Assembly: GCA_009792885.1 (NCBI GenBank)
Contig: WMCF01000016.1
Coordinates: forward strand, 9,223,062-9,287,061
Source of the DNA: Eremophila alpestris peregrina
Taxonomy: Eukaryota > Chordata > Aves > Passeriformes > Alaudidae
Direction: 5' to 3'
Length of the DNA stretch: 64,000 nucleotides
The first letter of the stretch is position 1. Each line of letters begins with the position of its first letter. Below the pieces are notes generated by a model, which saw nothing but the letters and a program-made list of their open reading frames with translations, did not search any database and was not told the DNA's origin. The translations under genes were made by a program, and so were the position numbers. Shown one piece after another: positions 27,201 to 37,230 of this stretch.

Positions 27201-28189
27201 CCCAATTTGGTTGTTTCACAGCTGGTGCTGCACTTCAGAGCCTCATCCAGCAAACCTGCTTCATGACAGCACCAAACAAACATCCTCTAAAAAGCTTTCC
27301 ACTCATAGTTGGGGATTTTTTTTTGGTTGGTTGGTCAGTTCTGTGACTCATCAGCCTCACAGTGTTTTTCTTGGTGCAGGTGCCACCAGCTCAGCTGTCC
27401 AGGTTTCCTCAGTGCAGTGGGAAAGACAAGATGAAATCCCAGGGGCCAGGAGAGAACCCTAACAGTTCTACAAGAGAGATCTAATGTCCAGCAGACATTC
27501 AGCTGACTGCAGCCCCAGGAGAGGTGAGGAAAAGATGATCTGCTGTGGGGAAGACCACATCATGCCATGCATAGAAGAGGACAGAAACAATATTCTTATT
27601 ATATAATGAGGAAAGGCACAAAATGATGACAAGGAGAAGGCTAAACCTGCCAGTTCTTATGAACTTTTTAACTAGAGGAAGGAAAATCAGGGAAGACATC
27701 CAAATAAGAATGATGAAGCTGGGAAAGGAGTCTGGACTAACATGCAAAAGACAGATGCAATAGGTATCAAAATACTAAAATTTTGAGTACTTTTCTTTAC
27801 ATATGGTAAAACAGTAACAACTTCTATGTAAATGATGAAATCCCAGTGCATTAAAAGAAATCACGGCAGACTGTTTCAAAATATTCCTGGATAAAATAAG
27901 TGGCATGCAATGGGATGGGGATTTAGTGTTAGGAAGCATAAAGCCCAACATCCCAGAAGAGCAGTAACATTGCCTGAGGAGCAGATAGCAAAGCCATGAA
28001 TCCTAGAAGAACTAAAGGTGACTGCAGGTAAGACTGGCCAAGTAATGGAGTTTCTCTGTGTGATGCTTCTGAGTGATGCAGAAGGGTCAAAGGCTAAGCT
28101 ACTTCTGGATGTGGACAAGGGAGGGGATGATATGGAAATCTAAAGCATAATGCTATGTCAAAGCAGCCACTGTGAACAAATTAGGAGTT

Positions 28190-28475
28190 GTTCAAGCCTC
28201 TACAGATTAGAAAGGAGATAGAGAAATTAAAGGAAATACAAATAAGGACAACAAAAGTGATCTAAGGAGAGAGTAAGAGAGCTAAAATTAATATGTTCTA
28301 TAAATGAGAAGACTCTTGGGCTGAGATCCAGCTATAAATACCTTCCAGGTACTGTGTGTAGAGGAGGGTAATTAATCTAGCTCAAAAGATAGTAGGACAA
28401 GAAGGAATCGCTTGAATTTAGGAATGGAAAAATTCAGGATATATAAGAAGAAAAAGTTGTTTGAAGAGACACATC
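28190..28475 (+). mobile_element. Old, degraded CR1-like LINE fragment (sense)
   Basis: The stretch AGGACAAGAAGGAAT (from about 28392), followed by TTGAATTTA, AAAAATTCAGG and AAGAAAAAGTTGTTT, resembles the end of CR1-family ORF2, where active copies encode a conserved R-T-R-x-N-G type segment and a K-x-x-x-R-K-N-F-F-like segment. Upstream, the spacing of GAGAAGACT... and ATAAATACCTTCCAGG fits the preceding part of the same domain. Stops and indels are frequent, so it is inactive. Boundaries are approximate; a related L3-type element is an alternative label. Confidence 0.55.
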
Positions 28476-30285
28476 TGCTCAACAAGGCAGACTGTCAAAG
28501 TGAGAGCTAAGGCACACTTGCTGTGTGCAGTCCAGAACAGATTGCATAAGGATGGGGCTCTGGGAAATTTTGCCATCACAACTTTCTACTGTCCAAAAAG
28601 ATCATCATGGTCCAACTGACTGATCTTTCAGTTGCATTCTTTTATGGGTTATCTTCAAGACTGCTTCTCTATTTAAAAAAAACCCAAAACAGCACTCAAC
28701 CTATACATCCAGGTAGTGACAATACATCTATACCAGAGCTCAGAGCAAGCACTCCAAAGGTGCATGGCAAACCTCTCTGCCTCTCTTCTGGCTATGCAGT
28801 GGTGTGGACAAAGTGAGTCTGTTGGGTGCTGGGCATGAGAGTGTCAGCAAGAACAAAAACACTGACCCAAACCTCAGCTTATTCTGAGTATCTCAACAAT
28901 GAGGTCAAAGGCCAAAGTGGGAACTACCTCTTGTGATACTTCTGGTCTTCCTCAGCCTTGTGTTAAGACATCCTGCACAGAAGCTTTCAATGTCACTGCA
29001 TAAATTAGGTAATCTGATTTGTGATTAGCTGAAAACCAATGCTAGCAGTGTTTAACAACTCTCAGGAGCTCTAAATATAAAATAAAGAAGAATATAAAAT
29101 AAAAGCCCCAAAACATTTGCAACAGACCTTACCATTTTCAACAACAAATGGGTACACACAAATGCGAGGAATATAAAACCCAAGTACCCTTAATACCCTC
29201 CCTTAAACAAATCCCATCCCAACTGCACTCACCAATCGGGACTTCTGTCCCCTCCTCAATGTAGATGGGCAGTGGTGATTCCTCCATAGGATGAGGCACT
29301 GATGGAAAGTAATGAATTGTGGTAGTATTTGTCGCAAAGTGACTAAAATAAGCTGGTCCCTTTCTTATCATTACAACTACGTATGGCTGGTTACTGTCAC
29401 AAAGAGCCCCTCCTCAAAGTGGTCACCTCCTGTCACAGAGACTGGCCAAAGTCACAGCCTGAGGGGTTTATCCCCTCTGAGCATTCACTGCCACAGGAGT
29501 CAGCTCTCTTTGGACGGGGGCCTGGGAGAGATCCCTGTCCTGGATGCTTCACCATGCTGCCATTTCACTATCACCTCAACACTCCCATCCCTGGAGCTTA
29601 ACTCTCTTTTGGAAACTCCCACCATGGTAGAAGCCAAGGGAAGCCAATGCACAGACAGGCACAAACAGAGTTATCGAGTCAAAGTCATGGTATTTCATGC
29701 ACAGAACCAGAGGAGAGAGGCTCTGATGCTCAAAGCTTGCCGTTAGCTGTTGGAAAGCCACAGCAGGTGATGGAGGGCTGCACTGCAAATGGCCTCTGCA
29801 CCACTGACTTTTCATTACTCATTTTAGAGTGTATGCAATGGACTTGAGAATTTTCTTTGGGATACTGCAGTCTCCAAGCAAAACTCTCCAGATCTGCACT
29901 GCAGTTTCCAGACACCATACAGTCACTGCTGTAGGGTTTGTCTGTTTGGATTCTTCTTTATTTGGGAGTTCTTCCCTCAAAGGGGTTTTTGCTTCACCAT
30001 TTCCCTTTTTAATCTCTAGGAAGCATATGCTTCACAGGATTTTTAGGAGATTTGCATTTCCCATTCTAGAATGAAGTAAGAATGAGCTACAAATGTTGAA
30101 AATATTAATACTCAAAAACCTTCTGGATTTTTTTCTTCTCTGTTACCTTTTAAAAAATGATTATGTACTTCCTCAAAGATACAAACACTCAACCTAGTCC
30201 CAAGCTAGGATTCCCAGCAGGAAAGGAGGATTCTTTTAATCTTTGTGGGGCATCCTTCGCATAGTACTGGTTTTTTTGGTTTGGG

Positions 30286-30313
30286 TTTTTTTTTTTTTTT
30301 TTTTTTTTTTTTT
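30286..30313. repeat. T28 homopolymer
   Basis: A run of 28 T preceded by T- and G-rich sequence in the SLC6A6 first intron. No element body adjoining it was recognised. Confidence 0.95.
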
Positions 30314-31343
30314 GAAAGATTGTCTTATCCATAAAACCAGCCAAAGAACACTTGTGGTTTAAAGCTATTAAACAAAGCATCTAACAACGTTTCTGCTAGC
30401 AACACAACCAGAACAAAGAGTGTTTTCAACAGATGCTTGAGTAGCACCAGGCACACCATGAACCCCACGCTGGTGTTGTGCAGGATGCAAAGGGCTGCCA
30501 GCTCCTGCCTTTGCCCCAGCCCACCCCTCGCTCACGGGGAAGATGAAGGGAAGCACAGGGGAGAGGAAGAGCAGAACACGGCTGCCTACAGAACTACGGT
30601 ACAAGCCACAGGAATCACGGCCTACCCGGACGCCTTCAGCAAGCCACTTTTATCTAGAAGCTGAACTAACATTCCAGCTCAACAATAGCAAAACAACATT
30701 TGTTACCACACGGCGTTTCGCTACATATTAACCAGCGGGTTGCTACGCAAGCGTAATGGAGCGCTGCAATTCCGAGATACATGTTGTTAAAAAAAGAAAA
30801 AAATTAAATTGACTTATGGGAGATCAGCCTGAGGTGAGTGCTCGTGGGCTTGCCATGCCACTGGACACAGTACATGCTCGGAAGTTATGCAAAGCGGGCC
30901 CTGCATTGGGAACAATGCAGGCATTTTCCCTGCTAAGCTAATTTTGCATAAAGGCAATGAGAGTCTTCATCTACGCAGCCCCATAAAACATTTAATCACA
31001 TTTATTTACTAGGAAGAGATACCAGAGCAAAGCTTTCTATACTAGTCAACAGTTTTCAAAGCTGAGATCTGTGAGAAAAAAACCCCAAAAAACCCCAAAC
31101 AAACAGGTCGCTAGATGGTGGAAAAAAACCTGTTGTGTTTTTATGACATGCAGCTTTCTCAGTCCTACGAAGAATACTTTAATAGGCTGCCCCAGACCCA
31201 GAGCCAGGCTGGAGCCAAATGCTTTCACAAATCATTTGCAACAGTGTCCACCAAGGGCTGGTGGCATCTGCTCTTACTTTAGTGGGCATCACCACAGGTT
31301 GTAGAGAAGGCCTGAAATACCTACAGGCTGTTTGAGGCCAGGT

Positions 31344-31400
31344 ACACACACAGACACTCTCTCCTACCCTCACATACACATGCATACACATGCACACAAC
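31344..31400. repeat. Degenerate CA-rich simple repeat
   Basis: ACACACACAGACAC, then a pyrimidine-rich patch, then ACATACACATGCATACACATGC. An interrupted dinucleotide array. Confidence 0.75.
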
Positions 31401-34400
31401 AAATGGCTCTATGGGCACGACTTGGATTCTGTAGGATCCAAGGCAGAAAAGCTGACTTTGTCACAGCGTTTGGGGATCAAGGACTCTGGAGTGCTAAATC
31501 AAGCTCTCACTTATGAGTCTCCTCTGCTTTGGGCAAACCATTTTGACATTATCCCTCCAGGATTTACACACCAACTTTATGGGCATGCTGCTTAAATGCC
31601 TGCAAAGTGCTTTGCAACATTTTCTAAATTCTGTGGTGATACACACAGGAGAACTGCACAGATTTAAGATACCAGTTGCTGAGCATTATTGCTGTATAGC
31701 TACAGCCTATTTTTACATGCTCTATACTTGGTTTCTACAAACAGATGGTAAGTGTTCAGTATTTGAATGTTTTAATGAGCTTTTTAAGCCTTTTTGTAAT
31801 TTCATAAACAAGCATAAATAACACTTACATGAAGAAGAGTCTTGGCTGAATGTATTTTCTTTTCCTGTTTGGAAAAAAAAAGAGAAAAAGAAAAGGGAAA
31901 AATATTTTAAAGGGAAAAAATGGATTTAGCAAAATAAGTCAGCCATGTTTCAATGCTATAATGTAGTGCATTTTCTGAATTTCATCAGTAAAAACTCCTA
32001 TTTGAGGAACACCAAGACACAGAATGTAGTACCAATGCCAAAACAAGAGAGAATTTCTCGCGTGTTTCATCCTGTGTAGAACATAACAGGAGATACAACT
32101 ATATCCCCCTAAATAGCAGGAATTCACTGCAGTAGTGAAATAAAATACAAATGCCATGTGATCTGGATCAAAGAATGAAAAATTAAAAGAACTTTTAACT
32201 ATATTCCAGCTCAGAGATACCCCTGTGTCTCAGTGGATGGGTTGTTCTCCTACCTATGGATGTGGGACTTGCACCAACACCCAGGAGCTGAGCCCTCCTG
32301 CTGCATTTTGGCACAGGAGGGTTGTTTTTCCATGCCAGTGCTCAAGCACTGCCTGCATTCAAGCCCAGATTGAGCAGCCATGGCAGCGAAGGTGTCCTTT
32401 GAGGCTGTGACACTTCTGACTGACAGAGAACCACAACAGGAAACCCAGTAACTGCTAAAATGTGGAACCTTCCCAACAGGCCTTAACAGCCACCTCCTGT
32501 GGCCATGGCACTGCCACCCTGCTGCCACCCACCCACAGCTTGCTGCATCTGATTCACACTCCCACCAGCTGAGCTGGGTTCAGCGGATGCTCTTGGAACA
32601 GGGTTAGGGCACTAAATGGCTTTTTGGTGGTGTAAATCTGGACACACTGAAAAAATGAAGAGTGACAGAAATACAAAAGATTCTGTACAACACCAGCCAC
32701 AGTTTCAGAGTCATGGATGGATAGCACAGCAGCCCTTCCACCAGCAGGTTTTGGGGAAAAAAAAGGACAGTAAAGAGTGGCATGTTCAGTTAATTTGTAC
32801 TGTATTACCTTGTATCAATATTAGCTACTATGTAAGCAATTTAAAGGGTTTTTCCTGAAGTGTACATGCCCTGGTATGATACTCAGCTCATGCAAATCAG
32901 TTAATCCATGGTACTACAACAGCTGAGGGTTCAATTAAATAGGCATGTATGGGAGAAATTCAACAAATATTAAATCACTGCATTTTCATCCTCATGCTTT
33001 TCTTCTAACGGCCAAGGACCCAAACCTGCAAGCAGCCCCCCTAGAGTGCCATTAGAATAAATTTTAGTTCTGCGTATAGAGCTCTTACTGGAGTAGACAG
33101 GATTACTTAAAAAAAAAATAACCCTGATCCATTCTGGTCATGGAAATTAAGTTAGTGATGAAAAGTAGTCGAAGACACTAATCCGACTAGGTAATCTATT
33201 CAAAGCTTCACTTCTTAAATGCTCTACAATTTATTCATATGACCAATCAAATAAACATTACTTACAAAAGGCTGCAACTACCATGGCTTTCCCACCCATT
33301 TTAAAGTGTTGTAATATGGTTAAATTTAAAAGAAACTAATCTAACCAGGAAGGTATAATCTTTTCAGAGTTGTTTTCCAGCATGATTAAAACTCCAGGTA
33401 GGGCACCACTGCAGGGACTCCCCTTACTGGAGGAACTGGCAGCACTGCCACTGGGGCATTGGTGCAACGCTGTCCCACTGCCCACTGGGACAAAAATATG
33501 GGGAATTGAAAAATGTAGATGGGGCAGAATTAAAATAATAGGGGTTGCGGCTAAGCCTTTATGTGCATTGATGAAAATCCTGGGAATATCACTGTCTGGA
33601 AAGTACCCAAGAGTCTCTTTGGAAACATGCAGCCCATAGGAGCTGGCTGGAAGCCACTAAGATACACTAAGAGTATTGATTAAAAAAATCCTCACTGAAA
33701 TATTGGCAATGATTAGCTGTAGGACAAGATCCTCACCGGGGCTTTACAAACTGGACTCCACTCAGGCATGGGAGGTTTCCCAAGCACTCTGTAGCAAGAG
33801 CAAGCCAACCTAAAGTGTCTTCCTAGTTTTCCATGGCAATGTGGCACCTCTTTTCTGCCAGCATTTCACAGCGACTGAAGCCTTCTGCCACTGCCCCAAC
33901 ATTTCACCTCTGACATGCAAGCTCCAGGCAACCCACCCCAAAGCTCCACATCTGAAAATACCAGTGAAGAACTGTATGCCAAATTTTGCACCTGGTTACA
34001 GCAAAAGAAAATAAAACGAAGTCGGCAGCATTTGAAAGATCCCAAATTTCTACCGGATTCCAGACCAAGATTCCTTAAAGCAAACAAACCAAACGCCCCA
34101 GGATTTGGATGCAGCACCCCCGAGCACACATCCACCTTCTCGGGGCCTGCAGATATCACCGGTGCCACCTGTGATCTCCTGCTTTTTGCCGAGTATGACA
34201 GAAAACAACCCTCAGAGCGCTCGGGAAAGACGGCAGGTTAATAAATGACAGCGAGAAGCGGCCTTTCCTCTGCGGGCCGCGGGTCGGGGTCCTCTGGGCA
34301 GCCCCGGGCAGGGGAAAGGTTTCTGCCGCCCTCCAGTGGGAGCTGCGACCGCGCTCCGAGGCGGGAGAGGTGGGAACGGACAGAGGTGAAAGGCAAATAA

Positions 34401-34960
34401 AGAGAAAAAAGACAAAGAAAGAACATGCAAAGCAGATAAGCGACAGTTGAAGGGGGAACAGGAAGATGCTATCTCTGAAAGTACCAAAAATGAAGCTTCC
34501 AATGTCAGTTTAACCAGGGCAACACAGACATCCTCCTTCAACACTCAACAGCGCTTCAGACTCGACTTGGTCACTATCATGCTGCTGGCTGCCTCAGCTG
34601 CTCACACACTTTGCTTAAAAAAACCCCCAATAACCTTCAGGGAAACCTTTCTGTAACACTTGTGGCAAAGGCAGGCAATGCCAGAAAGCAGTCAGCTCGG
34701 CTGAGCGCAGAGCCAGAGGTAAGCAGCCGGCTGTCAATAACCATCAGAGCTCTCACCAAAGCCTCTCCCATGTAAATTCCACAGCAGCAGGTTTTAACGG
34801 GCTGATTTACCCTCAAACCTAAAGCCATAAAATCTGAACCGGTAGCAACTGTCATCCGAGCCCTGAATTACACAGCTGATGACATGTGTCCCCGTCAGGA
34901 CTGCCTCACTGCTTTGCTAGTCCAAAACTCAAAACATTTTCACATGCAAGCAATTAGGAG

Positions 34961-34962
34961 AN

Positions 34963-35044
<82 letters not shown>
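34961..35044. repeat. A82 homopolymer next to an ambiguous base
   Basis: One N at 34962 is followed by 82 consecutive A residues (34963-35044). No retrotransposon body ending here was recognised on the left. The combination with an N suggests an unresolved or artificially filled position. Confidence 0.95.
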
Positions 35045-35045
<1 letters not shown>

Positions 35046-36315
35046 CAGTTACCAAAATAGCACTATCAACGTAACCAGCTCCTCTCGGCACATTTTCTTA
35101 ATGCCTTTCCCAATACGGTTAAAAAACACGGGAACTAATCAAAAACCTCCATCTTTACACCTTGGCACAAGCTGTGCTGGAATAAGTGTAGGGTTGTTTA
35201 TCTGGAACCCTCCCACTACTTTTCCCTTTTATTTTTATTTTCATCCGTGCCTCCCTTTAAAAATAGCTCTTATTAAACAGCAGAAATCAGCTTGCACAAT
35301 TTCTAAACACCAAGTTTTGCCACTCTTGGAGCTGCCTAAGGACAACACAGCTTGCCTTCAGTTTCATAAATAACACATACTCCGCACATTTCTTCGCCTG
35401 GGTGAAATAAATTCTCCCATGTTCTTATATGGAAACCTTGTGAGTCCTCCCACATACCTCCTGCTATAATACCAGGCAGCAATGGGCATTCATTATCTTA
35501 AAGCCAGCGGGTGAATTTTGGATCCAAGTTACCCCCAGACGAACCCAGAATTATCACCCCTTCACACCACGCTGAGCTTGGTAACCTGCCCTGTGTAGTC
35601 CCTGTGTTTTATTTCCAAACCCCGACACTACTTTGATTTCAGCACGTCAAGAATCCACAAAACAAAAGGAAAATGAGGGGAGTAAAACGGGAAATGAGGG
35701 AAATAACAAGAAAGCAGCAGCAGCGGTATTACCCACCAGGTAGGCCCATTAGCATCAGATGTAGCATTGCCTGTACCAGTCTCTTCACTCGAGGTTAGCG
35801 CACGGCAGACAGAGAAAGCACAACGGGGAGGGGTGGGAAGGAGAGAAAAAATGGGCAAAAATAGCCGCGGAGAGAAGCGTGCGCCGTCGATGTGCTGGAG
35901 GGCCGCCAGCGGGGAATGGCTGAGAATGTTATCGCCAAAAAAAGTTAACGCAAGGTGTGGGGGGGTGTGGGGTAAATAACCGCTGGGGAGGAAAAACACC
36001 GCCGGGGTAACACGAGAGCTGGGGAGGAGAGGGCTTTAAGGAGGAGAATGAATTTATAAATAAATGGAAGCGGGGGGAAGGGAAAGCGCGCTCGCGGGCA
36101 CCCCGAGCCGAGACGGACAAAGGGAGGACGATGCCGCCGCCACCGGCCCGGCTCGGTTCGGCTCCGCCGTGCGCGGAGCGGCCGCCTCTTTGTTCGCCGC
36201 GGCGGCGAGGGGCCATCCGCGCCAGCCCCGCCACCGCCACCAGGGCACGGCACGGCGGCAGCGGCAGCCCCACTCCCGCCCCGCTCCGCTCCGCTCCCGC
36301 CCGGGAGGTGCCGGT

Positions 36316-36321
36316 ACCTGT
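36316..36321 (-). promoter_or_regulatory. SLC6A6: Candidate splice donor of SLC6A6 non-coding exon 1
   Basis: On the minus strand the sequence reads GGACACAG followed by GTACCGG, a fair donor (CAG/GT) placed within the CpG island. It is the best donor I found in the first part of the island, but it lacks the GTRAGT consensus beyond GTA, so other donors remain possible. Confidence 0.4.
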
Positions 36322-36497
36322 GTCCGCTGGCCGCGGTGCCTGCGCGCCGCTGCGCCCCTGCGGCGCGTCCGGCGGAGCGGTGCGGCGCGAATAGCAGCGC
36401 CGAGCAGTAGGAAACGGTAATTTATAAGCGCTTTCTTCCTGACCTCTCGTGTCTGTTGTCTAATGAGGGAGCTTTGAGCATCACCCATCCTGCTGAG

Positions 36498-36508
36498 TGG
36501 AAAAACAC
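36498..36508 (+). promoter_or_regulatory. TonE-like site (NFAT5/TonEBP consensus match)
   Basis: TGGAAAAACAC fits the tonicity-responsive enhancer consensus TGGAAANNYNY. It lies in the CpG island about 180 bp upstream of the candidate exon 1 donor with respect to SLC6A6 transcription. TauT is known to be induced by hypertonicity through TonEBP. The motif is short: about eight matches would be expected by chance in 64 kb on both strands. Confidence 0.45.
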
Positions 36509-37230
36509 CGGCACGGCCTCTTCTTTGCTGGGGAGGGGGGAGCCTAAAGGAAGGGGTGTGGGGGAGGAGGGGCCATGCCGCAGACACGGCGGCGGAGCCC
36601 GGGCTGGCAGGCGGCCGCGGGCCGGCGGGGAGGGGCGGGCGGGTGCGGGGCAGCGGCCGCCGCCTCGGGGGGGCCGCCCCGGGCCGCCCGCCCTTCCCCG
36701 CGGGCAGCGGGAGCGGCGGCGGGGCCGCCCCGAGGGACCCGGCCCGCGCCCCGCGGCTGCCGCGGCGGGCAGGAAGCGGAGCGGGGGCTCCCAGCCGCTG
36801 ATCCCATCTCGGTGTTTTTCGTTTTCGTACATTTTTTAGTCGGTATTTGTTATCTTTACACAAAGAGTGCCCTTCGCACAGAGAAAGCATCCCGCGGCGC
36901 TGGTCACCGCCGCTGCCCGTCCGTGCGCCTGGGCCCTGGCTCTGCTCCTCCGCGGCCACTTTTCTCCCCGTCCCCTCGGGGGACCGGACTCTGGATCCGG
37001 TGCCGCTCTGCCAAGGCTTTGGGGACAGGTTTGGTCCCGCAGCCGTCTGCTGCTGGAGGAGGCAACACGGGAGCGTGGGCTGGCAGGTGCCTGGGAGGCT
37101 GGGATATCCCTGCTCTGCCCTGCCGCCTCCCAAAGGCGCGATCCCCGGCACCGGGAAGTCCCGGTCGCAGCTGGAGAACAAAGTACGGCCGGGGCGATCG
37201 GCGGGGAAAATGAGCAGGGCAGGGTTTTGT

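Larger units (their letters stand above)
12657..36317 (-). other. SLC6A6: Long first (5'UTR) intron of SLC6A6, inferred
   Basis: The interval runs from the acceptor before the ATG exon to a candidate donor in the CpG island (CAG/GTACCG, GT at 36317-36316), about 23.7 kb. A large first intron separating a non-coding exon from the ATG exon is known for vertebrate SLC6A6. Contents seen: AT-rich sequence at 13430-13500, CR1 remnants at 24.0-24.2 and 28.2-28.5 kb, T runs at 20774-20789 and 30286-30313, a CpG cluster near 30.53-30.90 kb, a CA-rich patch at 31344-31400 and the A82 run at 34963. No additional coding exon is supported. The right-hand boundary depends on the untested donor. Confidence 0.6.
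1..36318 (-). other. SLC6A6: SLC6A6 (taurine transporter) gene, 5' half, truncated by the window edge
   Basis: Five minus-strand exons join in frame to give residues 1-289 of a sodium- and chloride-dependent SLC6 transporter. The start sequence [20 protein letters not shown] and the following acidic/proline-rich stretch match the vertebrate taurine transporter rather than GABA, creatine or betaine paralogues (recognised from memory, not searched). TauT carries taurine and beta-alanine across the plasma membrane, driven by Na+ and Cl-. Exon order runs right to left, and the remaining exons (TM6 onward) lie outside the window. The right boundary is set at a candidate non-coding exon 1 donor in a CpG island; the true transcription start is unknown and probably lies a little further right. 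All five exons have canonical GT/AG borders and no frameshift or stop, so the gene looks functional. Confidence 0.93.
36060..37230. promoter_or_regulatory. SLC6A6: CpG island, probable SLC6A6 promoter and non-coding exon 1
   Basis: GC and CpG content rise sharply here compared with AT-rich flanks, with dense CGs from about 36.06 to 36.41 kb and 36.53 to 37.22 kb. GC-box type sites occur at 36275-36283 (CCCGCCCCG) and 36632-36640 (GGGGCGGGC). It is the only such island in the window and lies upstream of the ATG exon in the expected direction. Stop codons are rare here on both strands because of base composition, which produces long spurious frames. Whether transcription is bidirectional cannot be told from sequence. 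No clear TATA box was seen. Confidence 0.8.

Noticed and set aside
30286..30313. T28 run as the tail of a processed pseudogene on the minus strand
   Set aside because: No coding body or target duplication found beside it, and processed pseudogenes are rare in birds.
33915..34241. 108-codon frame (+) with charged composition near the promoter
   Set aside because: No recognised domain, no paired splice sites, not supported as an exon.
36575..37213. 212-codon open frame on the + strand in the CpG island
   Set aside because: The same composition effect; no recognisable motif and overlapping frames on both strands.
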